Below are positions 27,445-35,434 of a stretch of 64,000 bases of DNA, piece by piece (the first letter of the stretch is position 1; each line of letters starts with the position of its first letter). Under the pieces are notes generated by a model that saw only the letters and a program-made list of their open reading frames with translations, ran no database searches and had not been told where the DNA came from. Made by a program: the position numbers and the translations under genes. Source of the DNA: an uncultured Prevotella sp. (GTDB lineage: Bacteria; Bacteroidota; Bacteroidia; Bacteroidales; Bacteroidaceae); contig ONAK01000001.1 in NCBI GenBank assembly GCA_900315765.1, positions 57,892-121,891 of the forward strand. Direction: 5' to 3'.

Positions 27445-28365
27445 ATGAGAATCATGAGAAAGGCCCCTTGGTCGTTGATTTTGTCCATTTGCCTCTTGCT
27501 TTCTTGCAATAAGGATTACTCAGACAAAGAGGAATCTACATGCATCACAGTGAATGCCAAAGAGGTGTTGATTGACTTCGTGGATATCTATAACTATCAT
27601 CTGACAAAAGACAGATATGCAGAATTCAATGTTGTTGTTGGAAATGACAAAGTAGTTAATACATATCTTGTGGAAAGAGAAGGAAATACCTTTTTGGGAT
27701 TTAAGCCTGTATTCCCCTTTGATCCAAAAGAGAACAATACAATAAAACTTCTCTCTAAGGTTTATTTGGGTAGCAAGGCTATGGCTGTTGTTGAGAGTAC
27801 ATTCAGACTTGACTCTGTGCGATTAGTGGGCAGCGAAAGGAGGCTTTATTACACAAACACTGAGAATAAAGTTTCATCTCGGCCTGCAGAAAGTCATGTC
27901 AAGTTGCTTGTCGGGGCAGACTTCTCATATAGAGAAGAGGGACAGGCTAGGTTCTGTGTAGTATTCAACTTCCCAACAGCAAAAGTCCAGCCAACAGATG
28001 CAGTAGAATATGCAGTAACAATCAGTGGATTTATGGGGCAAAACGTAAAACCGTTCCAAAAGGGGTTGATTATGACTGGCAATCCTGACAGTACGCAGAA
28101 TGTGACTCTTGCCATTGAGGGCATTGTTCATAATTATTACGATACAGAAGGGATGCTCCAGGAACCGTATGATATTGTTTACGAGATAGTCAGTCTACAG
28201 CTATTTGGAAATAATGAGAAGCATGTTCTTAAAATTACAAATTCGGGAGACTGCTATAGTAACAAGATTCAGGCATGTAGTCTCGACGGACAACAACTCA
28301 ACCTTACTTCTGTTGTGGCTCAAGACTCCTTCGGCGGAGAATATATAAATCTAACCATAGAGTAG
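27445..28365 (+). CDS. Surface lipoprotein, candidate CDCL immunity protein
   Basis: A 306-residue predicted lipoprotein: signal peptide with lipobox LLLSC, followed by acidic NKDYSDKEE. The mature part looks all-beta and has no family I recognise. It lies 23 nt after the long toxin gene and is the last gene before a strong terminator. Published Bacteroides CDCL producers are protected by a surface lipoprotein that blocks pore formation, and position and export signal fit that role. Alternatively it could be a targeting or activation partner. An in-frame ATG three codons in is another possible start. Confidence 0.6.
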   Translation: MRIMRKAPWSLILSICLLLSCNKDYSDKEESTCITVNAKEVLIDFVDIYNYHLTKDRYAEFNVVVGNDKVVNTYLVEREGNTFLGFKPVFPFDPKENNTIKLLSKVYLGSKAMAVVESTFRLDSVRLVGSERRLYYTNTENKVSSRPAESHVKLLVGADFSYREEGQARFCVVFNFPTAKVQPTDAVEYAVTISGFMGQNVKPFQKGLIMTGNPDSTQNVTLAIEGIVHNYYDTEGMLQEPYDIVYEIVSLQLFGNNEKHVLKITNSGDCYSNKIQACSLDGQQLNLTSVVAQDSFGGEYINLTIE

Positions 28366-28400
28366 ACATAAAATTATTGCTGTCCGCTAAATACAAAGTA

Positions 28401-28436
28401 AAAGGGCTGACTCCACTATTAGGTGTCAGCCTTTTT
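28401..28436 (+). terminator. Rho-independent terminator of the toxin operon
   Basis: GGCTGAC and GTCAGCC pair, extended by AAAG/CTTT around one bulge, and are followed by TTTTTAG. It closes the cargo operon 36 nt after the lipoprotein gene. Confidence 0.8.
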
Positions 28437-28598
28437 AGTTACCTTACCAGTCGCAACACCAATCATATGTAATCGTAGCTATGTGTTATTCGAACAGACT
28501 GTGTATGGTTGGTCACTAAAAATGCTCGAATGCAAAAGAAATTGTTAGTCTTCGAGTACAGAATTATGTTGTTTGTTACGACAAAACATTACTATAAA

Positions 28599-28967
28599 CT
28601 ATAGTCTTGGCCCTCGTTTCTTTTTCTTCTTCTGTTGCAAACGACGGCGGAAATCTTCATCTTCGGGGTCATAGACGGGGTCGTTGGTGTCGAACAAACC
28701 CAATGAAGGGATGCCGATAGATGAGCCAGATGTGTGCTGGTATGATTCCTCTTGACGCTCTTCCTGTCTTGGATTAGGCTCTTGTCTGGGCTGATTGTTC
28801 TGCCTTGCCTGCTGCTGATAAGTTGTCTTAGCCTCCTGTCCTTTCTTCGCATTTTCGTCCAAATACAAGACGATATTAGCAAATGTGAGGTCGCGCTTTA
28901 TCTGTGAGGCCTTGAAGGTCAGCCCGTCTTTCGTGAATCGGAGGCCCTGTATGTCCTTGATGCTCAT
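28599..28967 (-). CDS. Small ICE protein with basic C-terminal tail (DUF3945-related?)
   Basis: A 122-residue cytoplasmic protein. The N-terminal 45 residues form a short folded part (IQGLRFTKDGLTFKASQIKRDLTFANI). It is followed by a Gln/Arg-rich low-complexity linker and an end of KKKKKRGPRL. The fold recalls the last module of DUF3945 proteins, and the tail is almost that of the orf3-like protein at 2715 (KKKRGPKL). I do not recognise a function; a nucleic-acid-associated role in the element is plausible. It is transcribed leftward toward the cargo island, so it marks the return of the ICE backbone. Confidence 0.55.
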   Translation of the reverse strand: MSIKDIQGLRFTKDGLTFKASQIKRDLTFANIVLYLDENAKKGQEAKTTYQQQARQNNQPRQEPNPRQEERQEESYQHTSGSSIGIPSLGLFDTNDPVYDPEDEDFRRRLQQKKKKKRGPRL

Positions 28968-29070
28968 TAACTAAAGTATTACGGTTCTTTAAAACCTAAG
29001 ATTCGCTATGATTGTTGAATGAATCGCTGTTTCATCTTCAAATGGTAATTATTGGGGCGAATTTTGGGCA

Positions 29071-29091
29071 TTTGGGCAAATTTTGCCCAAA
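29071..29091. promoter_or_regulatory. Perfect palindrome TTTGGGCAAA-T-TTTGCCCAAA
   Basis: Ten-base perfect arms separated by one base, preceded by another TTTGGGCA-like half-site (TTTTGGGCA, 29062-29070). It lies between divergent genes (28967 leftward, 29264 rightward) and is a likely operator. Confidence 0.55.
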
Positions 29092-29208
29092 TTGTTAGAG
29101 ACATTTTTTAGTCTTGTTTTCATTAACATCTTTTAATCACGCTCGTTTTCAGATAGTTGCAAAATTCCTGTCTGAAAGCGAATTCTTTTTGCTTGCACCC
29201 CTGCTTAT

Positions 29209-29245
29209 GTTACAAATGCGATCGCAAACAAACGCATTTAGTAAC
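29209..29245 (+). promoter_or_regulatory. Inverted repeat in the leader of the RteC-like gene
   Basis: GTTACAAATGCG pairs with CGCATTTAGTAAC (one bulge) around a 12-nt loop. It ends 19 nt before the start codon, so it could be an operator or a translation-control hairpin. Confidence 0.5.
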
Positions 29246-29263
29246 AAGTAAAAAGAACTAAGG

Positions 29264-29830
29264 ATGAAATTCAATATTCTGACTGAAACGGCTTTCTTCC
29301 GTGCCGCACAAAACGGAAGTCTCGAAGATATGACTGCCTGTTATGGTGAGTTTATCGAAAAGGTTGTGGACGTGTGCGGTTGCAAGAATGGCAAGACAAT
29401 GGCCGTTGCCTCTCTGCTGTTCGCAGGGATAGAACTGAAGGCAATGGGCAAGGGGAATCGGATGGTGGAAAAGGCTGTGACGTTCATCGGCGAGATGCAG
29501 AAGGTGGTGGAGCAGATGCCTGCCTCGGAGATAGCGGAACCGGCCAAGACGGGGCTGAACTGGACTGGTGACATCGTGAACCTTGTGGAACTGATGTATG
29601 GACTGCAGGAGATGCAATGCCTGAACGACGGGAAACTGCCCATTGAGGAACTCGGCAATCGCATATTCTCCCTGTTCGGGCTTCAGCCGAGGATATATCC
29701 GCGTATCTATATCGACATCAAACAGCGGGCCACGAAGAACGGCAACCGCACGTATTTCCTCAGCAGGATGCGGAACATGCTGGAGGAACGGATTGACCAG
29801 GACATTCATATCTCGCTGAGAAGGAAATAA
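29264..29830 (+). CDS. RteC-like regulator of excision
   Basis: A 188-residue protein. The C-terminal half fits the RteC domain: LNWTGDIVNLVELMYGL, then ELGNRIFSLFGLQPRIYPRIY and NRTYFLSRMRNMLEERI. This corresponds to the DNA-binding winged helix of CTnDOT RteC. The N-terminal 95 residues are helical and diverged. In CTnDOT, RteC is made under RteB control and activates the excision operon promoter; here the matching targets would lie near 1740-1870. Two palindromes precede the gene. Family assignment is by eye and moderately firm. Confidence 0.65.
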   Translation: MKFNILTETAFFRAAQNGSLEDMTACYGEFIEKVVDVCGCKNGKTMAVASLLFAGIELKAMGKGNRMVEKAVTFIGEMQKVVEQMPASEIAEPAKTGLNWTGDIVNLVELMYGLQEMQCLNDGKLPIEELGNRIFSLFGLQPRIYPRIYIDIKQRATKNGNRTYFLSRMRNMLEERIDQDIHISLRRK

Positions 29831-29896
29831 AAAGTATCTGTTCATACGATATTCAGAAGCCCCGAACGATGTGAGTCGTCCGAGGCTTCGACTTTC

Positions 29897-30235
29897 TCAG
29901 AGATAGACTATCATAGCCCGCTCCTTGCGTCTCGTCACCCTGTCGCATATCCAACGGCGGAACTCGGAGGCAAGCCCGGTGTGGACGTGGTAGGAGATGA
30001 CGATAATGAACTCAAGGTTGTAAAGTTCGTCTTTGTAGCCGCTTTCCAAGAGGTCGTACTTGCTGATTAAATCGAGGTTGACGGCCAGTTGACTACGCAT
30101 CCTGTTGATGATGCCGCGCACCTTCATGATGGTTACGCCGAGCAGACTGGCTATCTCGCCCGCAGTCATCCAGACATCGTAGCCCGTCAGTTCAAATCTT
30201 TCGTGCTCAAACACGATGAGGTCTCTCTTCATCAT
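29897..30235 (-). CDS. Hypothetical ICE protein downstream of the integrase
   Basis: From the ATG at 30235 the protein has 112 residues; a GTG five codons earlier is open but would start only 6 nt after the integrase stop codon. It has a possible HTH segment (MTAGEIASLLGVTIMKVRGIINRM, about residues 23-46) and a C-terminal part ending FRRWICDRVTRRKERAM that is reminiscent of phage-type antirepressor or RhuM-like proteins. It follows the integrase by about 20 nt on the same strand and is probably co-transcribed. No function is assigned. Confidence 0.55.
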   Translation of the reverse strand: MMKRDLIVFEHERFELTGYDVWMTAGEIASLLGVTIMKVRGIINRMRSQLAVNLDLISKYDLLESGYKDELYNLEFIIVISYHVHTGLASEFRRWICDRVTRRKERAMIVYL

Positions 30236-30255
30236 AGTCGTGCCCTCCACCTTAT

Positions 30256-31503
30256 TTATATTACCATGCCGATGTTGGGCGAGAACTGCTTGATCTTTGC
30301 CAGTTTCGTGGCCAGCGTATCAATCTCGCAGCCCAACTTCTCTTGCGTAATCTTCGCATATACCTGAGTGCTCTCGATGCACTTGTGGCCCAATACGGAG
30401 CCGACGACCTCCAAAGGCATTCCGTTCGACAGGCAGACAACCGTTGCCATCGTGTGGCGGGCCATGTGCCAGGTCAAGTTCTTGGTAATTCCGCACAACT
30501 TGGCAACAAAACGAATTCTCTTGCAACAAGATTTGTGGTTAGGCACATCGAAGACATGCCCGTCCGTGCAAAGCCCCTTGTACTTCTTGAGGATTGCCAG
30601 CGGGATAGGCAGCAGTTTCACGTTCTCGGCCACGCCCGTCTTCTGGCGGTGAGTGTGAATCCACCAACTGCCATCAGCGGGATTCTTCACGATGTTTTCA
30701 TTCTTCAGGTTCTTCAAGTCGGCATGAGCAAGACCTGTGAAGCAGCAGAAGATGAAGAGGTCGCGGATGTAGGCACGTCGCGGTGTGAGCCTCGGATTGT
30801 TCATTAAGGCGTTCAACTCTTCCTTGGTCAGAAATCCCTTTTCGGTTTCCTCCTTTTGGATGTGGTAGTCACTGAATGGATAACGCGACACCCAACCGTT
30901 CTCATGGGCACGGTGCATCAGCATCATAATGGCATTGTTGTAGAGGATACAGGTGTTGTGCGAGATGTTCCTCTCTGTTTTCAGATAGACTTCGAAGTCC
31001 GAGACGAAGGAGGGTTGGATTTCCTTTAACGCCATATCCGACACTCTATAGTGTTGGCGCAGGAACTCCCCGACATGCTTATAGACGGCCTGGTACTTGT
31101 GCAGCGAGGCTTTCGATCGCAGACCGCCCTCATACATGCGCTGATACTCAGCATTCCATTGGGCAAACATCGTCATCAAAGTTTGCTGACGATACTCCAG
31201 ACCGAGGAAGGCATTCTTCACCTTCTCTGCCGTCACGAAGTTGTCGCGGTCAACAATCTCCTTGTAATACTTGTCGATACGGGCCTTGATCTTGTCAAGT
31301 TCCATGTTGACATTGCGGGCCATGACGCTTTTGCCAGTGGCACGACCGCCTTTGGTTTCCCAGAGGTCAGGCTTGCAGTCCACCTTGCAACTGAACTGGC
31401 ACTGTGTTCCATCCACTGTGATGCGACCCATTACGGGGTACGTTCCATCCTTCTTTAACTTCTCCCTCTTGAGGTAGAAAATGATACTGTAGGTACTCTT
31501 CAT
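30256..31503 (-). CDS. int: Tyrosine recombinase (ICE integrase)
   Basis: A 415-residue site-specific integrase of the Bacteroidota type. It has an N-terminal arm-binding domain (SIIFYLKREKLKKDGTYPVMGRIT), a SAM-like core-binding domain (about residues 105-205), and a catalytic domain from about 210. The box II residues are present: HMARHT with His and Arg, a later His in LGHKCIESTQVY, and the nucleophile Tyr in QVYAKI. The first catalytic Arg is not in its usual place: the motif CFTGLRxxDL reads CFTGLAHADL. CTnDOT IntDOT also lacks this Arg (it has Ser). It reads inward from the right part of the element and is the last gene before chromosomal DNA. Confidence 0.9.
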   Translation of the reverse strand: MKSTYSIIFYLKREKLKKDGTYPVMGRITVDGTQCQFSCKVDCKPDLWETKGGRATGKSVMARNVNMELDKIKARIDKYYKEIVDRDNFVTAEKVKNAFLGLEYRQQTLMTMFAQWNAEYQRMYEGGLRSKASLHKYQAVYKHVGEFLRQHYRVSDMALKEIQPSFVSDFEVYLKTERNISHNTCILYNNAIMMLMHRAHENGWVSRYPFSDYHIQKEETEKGFLTKEELNALMNNPRLTPRRAYIRDLFIFCCFTGLAHADLKNLKNENIVKNPADGSWWIHTHRQKTGVAENVKLLPIPLAILKKYKGLCTDGHVFDVPNHKSCCKRIRFVAKLCGITKNLTWHMARHTMATVVCLSNGMPLEVVGSVLGHKCIESTQVYAKITQEKLGCEIDTLATKLAKIKQFSPNIGMVI

Positions 31504-31537
31504 TTTTACACTAATTTTACGTTTAACTTTCAGTTTG

Positions 31538-31545
31538 CAAAATTA
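31538..31545 (-). promoter_or_regulatory. -7 box (TAATTTTG) of the integrase gene
   Basis: The minus strand reads TAATTTTG 34 nt upstream of the integrase ATG. Confidence 0.55.
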
Positions 31546-31852
31546 GTCAATGCCGAGCATCCGATTTCTACGCAAATCTATTCAAATTTCGGCAACTCGT
31601 ACCAAAGTCGGTTCAATTTCTCAAACTCGTTGAATATCAACCGTTTAAGTGTCTGAAAGTAACCTGTTCTCCTCGATTTTCACAATTTCAGAAACAAGTT
31701 ACGAATTAGATACTTAAATCTTTCCTTCATACCGTACTCAAGTTGCAGTCCACTGTTCTCATCATTCCGCAGTTTCCTTCCCAATCCCCTGATTTGCAAC
31801 GATTTTTCCGCTTTTCTCCTCTTTTGTTATCCGATAGCTGGTTTTACAAATA

Positions 31853-31889
31853 CAAAGGGGTAGTTTGGTTACTTCAAACTGCCCCTTTG
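31853..31889 (-). terminator. Hairpin downstream of rnc
   Basis: CAAAGGGGTAGTTTG and CAAACTGCCCCTTTG form a 15-bp stem (one G-T pair) with a 7-nt loop, 28 nt after the rnc stop. The T-tract is weak on either strand. Confidence 0.6.
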
Positions 31890-31917
31890 CTTACTTTTAT
31901 CAAAATGTGCTTGATGC

Positions 31918-32946
31918 TTAGTCTTCAGAGAAGGCTGCTGCTTCGGCTTCAGCAATAATCTCTTCGCGTGATTTCTCCTTGTGCGAAATGTCTGAAAGGT
32001 CGAATTCTTTATCCGAGAAGTCGATGGTTTGTGTCTTATCAGGTATCACAGTAAGAGCATCCTCTTTCCTCTTTCCACCTTCCTCATTCCTCAAATCTTC
32101 CTGCTCTATGATAAAGTTCTGCTCCTGTTCTGTATTGGGAACAGCCATCGCAGGCTCTTCTTCCATCTGAGTGCGAGCAGTCTTGGCAGCAAACACTGCG
32201 TCAACAAACTGAGGTTCGCGCTTAAGTCTCTGCAGAGTATCCTTCGATGCCTTCTGCTGCGCCTCCTTCTTAGAGTAGCCAGAACCACTCTCGCCGCTAA
32301 CGCCCTCAATCAGTACCATATAGGTGAAAACAGGACTACCGTTCTCATCTTTCTTCTGCTTTGTGAGTTTATACTCCAAACGTACACGATTCTTCTGGCT
32401 CCACTCCAGCAACTTCGATTTGAAGTTAACCTCCTTGAATGCCACCTTGTCTATATCGATATACTTGCCCAGAACCTGCTTTTCGAAAAATCGGAGGCAA
32501 GCCTCGTAGCCTCTGTCCAGATAGATGGCACCAACCAGCGCCTCGAAGGCGTTGCCCTCTACGTAGCTGTTGTGCGATGTAGAGTGACCAGCCGATAGCA
32601 GCAGATTGGTAAGGTGCATCTCTGAGGCAAGTTTTCCAAGTGTCTCACGACTCACCAGCTTGGAACGTGTATTGGTAAGGAATCCCTCGCGCTTACCCTC
32701 ATAATGACGATAAACGATATAACCTACAGCAGCGTCGAGTATAGCATCACCCAGAAACTCAAGTCGCTCATTATTAAGCGGTTTGCCCTTGTCGTTGCGC
32801 TTACGGATGCTTTTGTGCATCAGCGCCATCTTGTAATACTCGATGTTGCGTGGGTAGAATCCCAGAATCTCATAAAGAGAAGAAAAAAGCTCCTTCTCCT
32901 TGCGGAAAGGGAGCTTTATTCTATCAATAATGTTATTAAGCTTCAT
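31918..32946 (-). CDS. rnc: Ribonuclease III with acidic C-terminal extension
   Basis: A 342-residue RNase III. The catalytic signature NNERLEFLGDAILDAAV lies at about residues 58-74. A double-stranded RNA-binding domain follows at about 178-245 (GYSKKEAQQKASKDTLQRL). The enzyme cuts double-stranded RNA in rRNA and mRNA processing. Most bacterial forms end after the RNA-binding domain at 220-250 residues. Here about 95 more residues follow, very acidic and apparently disordered. The start overlaps the fabF stop by 11 nt, so the two are one operon with acpP upstream, an order common in Bacteroidota. Confidence 0.93.
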   Translation of the reverse strand: MKLNNIIDRIKLPFRKEKELFSSLYEILGFYPRNIEYYKMALMHKSIRKRNDKGKPLNNERLEFLGDAILDAAVGYIVYRHYEGKREGFLTNTRSKLVSRETLGKLASEMHLTNLLLSAGHSTSHNSYVEGNAFEALVGAIYLDRGYEACLRFFEKQVLGKYIDIDKVAFKEVNFKSKLLEWSQKNRVRLEYKLTKQKKDENGSPVFTYMVLIEGVSGESGSGYSKKEAQQKASKDTLQRLKREPQFVDAVFAAKTARTQMEEEPAMAVPNTEQEQNFIIEQEDLRNEEGGKRKEDALTVIPDKTQTIDFSDKEFDLSDISHKEKSREEIIAEAEAAAFSED

Positions 32947-34198
32947 ACTTCTTGAATACTACACAAGCATTGTGACCACCAAAGCCGAAGGTATTGCTGA
33001 GTCCAGCACGTACCACACGCTTCTGAGCCTTGTTGAATGTGAAGTTCAGATTGTAATCAATCTCAGGATCCTCATCGCCCTCCTCATGGTTGATGGTTGG
33101 AGGAATGATATCGTTCTTAACAGCCAGAACGGTAGCCATTGCCTCAACAGCACCAGCAGCACCAAGAAGGTGACCAGTCATTGACTTGGTAGAAGAGATA
33201 TTGAGCTTGAAGGCAGCATCGCCAAATACCTCCTTGATGGCCTTAGCCTCAGAGATATCACCAACGTGGGTAGAAGTACCGTGTACGTTGATGTAGTCGA
33301 TGTCCTCAGGCTTCATACCTGCATCCTCGAGTGCATTCTGCATAACGAGCTTAGCACCAAGACCCTCTGGGTGAGAAGCTGTGATGTGGTGAGCATCAGC
33401 GCTCATACCAGCACCAACCATCTCTGCGTAGATCTTAGCACCACGAGCCTTAGCGTGCTCGAGCTCCTCAAGAATCAAGCAACCAGAACCCTCGGCCATG
33501 ATGAATCCATCGCGGCTTGCGCTGAATGGACGGCTTGCCTTCTCTGGCTCGTCGTTACGAGTAGAGAGTGCGTGCATGGCATTGAAACCACCTACGCCAG
33601 TAGCGCAGATAGCAGCCTCGGCACCACCGGCAACGATAGCGTTAGCCTTACCAAGACGAATCAGGTTGAAAGCATCGGCCAGTGCGTTAGAAGAAGATGC
33701 ACAAGCTGAAGCTGTAATATAGTTGGGGCCATGGAAGCCATACATAATAGAAATCTGACCAGCAGCGATATCAGCAATCATCTTTGGGATGAAGAACGGA
33801 TTGAACTTAGGACCATCGGCCTCGTGAACACCATAGTATTTCACCTCATCCTCGAAGGTCTTAATTCCACCAATACCAACTCCGTAAACCACACCGATAC
33901 GGTTCTTGTCTTCTGTTTCCAGATCCATGCCGCTGTCCTCAACAGCCTGCTTAGCAGCAATCAGGGCCAGCTGTGTGTAGCGGTCCATCTTACGTGCCTC
34001 TTTGCGATCCAGAAAATCGTTCACGTTGAGGTTCTTTACCTCACAAGCGAACTTGGTTTTGAAATTTGTTGTATCGAAACTTGTAATAGGTGCAGCGCCG
34101 CTTACTCCGTTGAGCAGGTTATTCCACATCTCATCAGGAGTGTTGCCCACTGGTGTTACTGCGCCAAGACCTGTTACAACAACTCTTTTTAATTCCAT
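32936..34198 (-). CDS. fabF: 3-oxoacyl-ACP synthase II
   Basis: A 420-residue condensing enzyme of fatty-acid elongation. The catalytic Cys sits in ITASACASSSNALADAF. The two His residues are in NVHGTSTHVGD and SMTGHLLGAAGAVEA, and the conserved Lys is in STKSMTG. It joins malonyl-ACP to acyl-ACP in the cytoplasm. It lies between acpP, its acyl carrier partner, and rnc, on the same strand. Size and motifs are normal for the family. Confidence 0.95.
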   Translation of the reverse strand: MELKRVVVTGLGAVTPVGNTPDEMWNNLLNGVSGAAPITSFDTTNFKTKFACEVKNLNVNDFLDRKEARKMDRYTQLALIAAKQAVEDSGMDLETEDKNRIGVVYGVGIGGIKTFEDEVKYYGVHEADGPKFNPFFIPKMIADIAAGQISIMYGFHGPNYITASACASSSNALADAFNLIRLGKANAIVAGGAEAAICATGVGGFNAMHALSTRNDEPEKASRPFSASRDGFIMAEGSGCLILEELEHAKARGAKIYAEMVGAGMSADAHHITASHPEGLGAKLVMQNALEDAGMKPEDIDYINVHGTSTHVGDISEAKAIKEVFGDAAFKLNISSTKSMTGHLLGAAGAVEAMATVLAVKNDIIPPTINHEEGDEDPEIDYNLNFTFNKAQKRVVRAGLSNTFGFGGHNACVVFKKYEA

Positions 34199-34303
34199 AA
34201 GCTTAAAGTTGTAAAATTAAAAAATTGAAAAATTGAAGAACGAATCCAGGATGAAGCCTGAACTACAATTCTTCAATTCTTCAATCCTTCAATTCTGAAA
34301 AAT

Positions 34304-34540
34304 TTATTTTGCGTTCTCCTCGATGTAAGCGATAGCGTCGCCAACAGTACCGATCTTTTCAGCCTTATCGTCGGGAATAGAAATACCAAACTCCTTCTCG
34401 AACTCCATGATCAGCTCAACGGTATCCAGTGAGTCTGCACCCAGGTCGTTTGTGAAGCTAGCCTCAGCCTTTACTTCAGCCTCATCTACACCGAGTTTGT
34501 CTACGATAATTGCCTTTACTTTGCTTTCAATTTCTGACAT
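34304..34540 (-). CDS. acpP: Acyl carrier protein
   Basis: A 78-residue acidic four-helix protein. The Ser of [17 protein letters not shown] carries the phosphopantetheine arm. It is the first gene of the acpP-fabF-rnc operon; 105 nt separate it from fabF. The length is normal. The gene carries fatty-acid intermediates in the cytoplasm. Confidence 0.95.
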   Translation of the reverse strand: MSEIESKVKAIIVDKLGVDEAEVKAEASFTNDLGADSLDTVELIMEFEKEFGISIPDDKAEKIGTVGDAIAYIEENAK

Positions 34541-34792
34541 AATTGTAATACTTTAATTTGTTAATAATGATGTTGCTATCTTGAAATTTTTAACGGCTTA
34601 AGCCGAAATCGGGTGCAAAGTAACACATTTTCTTTCATTTATGCAAATATTTTTAAGAAAAACTTACTTTAGATTGCACAAAATAGGGTTGTTTGTGCAA
34701 AAAATGAGCCTTTTAAGGTATTATGTTTGCTATAAAAATGCAAAATATGATGATTTTCTTATAATTTAGTTGGATATTTGAAAAAGTTTCTG

Positions 34793-34800
34793 TAGTTTTG
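34793..34800 (+). promoter_or_regulatory. -7 box (TAGTTTTG) of the DUF4254-GT9 operon
   Basis: TAGTTTTG lies 22 nt before the ATG at 34823, with a TTG 20 nt upstream as a partial -33 box. Confidence 0.6.
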
Positions 34801-34822
34801 CAAAATCAAACTAATATAAGAT

Positions 34823-35428
34823 ATGTCATTTACATCAGAAGCGAATCAAATTTTTAATCGGGCAATAAATGATTATCATCTGACTGATGATGTGAATACG
34901 CCCATGAAAAATCCGTATTCAAAAGACAGTATTCAATACAGTCTATATACAAAATGCTGGATAGATACCGTTCAGTGGCATTACGAAGACATTATCCGCG
35001 ATCCTCATATCGACCCTGTAGAGGCTTTGGCCTTGAAGCGCCGTATCGATCGCAGTAATCAGGATCGTACCGACTTGGTTGAGGAGATAGACTCGTTCTT
35101 CCGTCAGCAATACAGCCATGTTAAACCATCGCCCTCGGCTCGTCTTAACACCGAGAGTCCTGCATGGGCTGTCGACCGTTTGAGCATTCTGGCTCTTAAG
35201 ATTTATCATATGCAGGAGCAGGTAGATCGTACTGATGCTGAGCCAGAGCACATTGCACGATGCAAGGCAAAGCTCGACGTTCTGCTTGACCAGCAGAAGG
35301 ATTTGTCGCTGGCCATCGACCAGTTGCTTGAGGATATCGAGGCAGGTCGTATTTATATGAAGGTATATCGCCAGATGAAGATGTATAACGATCCTGCAAC
35401 CAATCCTATTTTATATAATCAGAAGTAA
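34823..35428 (+). CDS. DUF4254 protein
   Basis: A 201-residue soluble helical protein. The sequence (NQIFNRAINDYHLTDD, then DTVQWHYEDIIRDPHIDPVEAL and ALKRRIDRSNQDRTDLVEEID) matches DUF4254, which in Bacteroidota sits next to a heptosyltransferase-like gene, as here (6-nt gap). No catalytic motif is evident. The conserved pairing suggests a role in surface polysaccharide or lipopolysaccharide building, by association only. Confidence 0.8.
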   Translation: MSFTSEANQIFNRAINDYHLTDDVNTPMKNPYSKDSIQYSLYTKCWIDTVQWHYEDIIRDPHIDPVEALALKRRIDRSNQDRTDLVEEIDSFFRQQYSHVKPSPSARLNTESPAWAVDRLSILALKIYHMQEQVDRTDAEPEHIARCKAKLDVLLDQQKDLSLAIDQLLEDIEAGRIYMKVYRQMKMYNDPATNPILYNQK

Positions 35429-35434
35429 AGGCCA

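Larger units (their letters stand above)
31504..31917. other. Integrase upstream region and probable element/chromosome junction
   Basis: A 414-nt gap without a convincing gene. It holds the integrase -7 box (minus strand TAATTTTG, 31538-31545), AT-rich sequence where arm-type sites would be expected, and a hairpin near the rnc end (31853-31889). The right att site of the element should lie here, but the left end is outside the window, so no direct repeat can be tested. Confidence 0.5.

Noticed and set aside
28441-28598. Possible small gene between the toxin terminator and the small ICE protein
   Set aside because: No start codon with a plausible ribosome site and no frame longer than a few dozen codons; it is taken as spacer.
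31561-31590. GCAAATCTAT as a possible CTnDOT-type attachment core (GTANNTTTGC, reversed)
   Set aside because: The last base does not fit, and the left end of the element is not in the window, so no matching copy can be tested.
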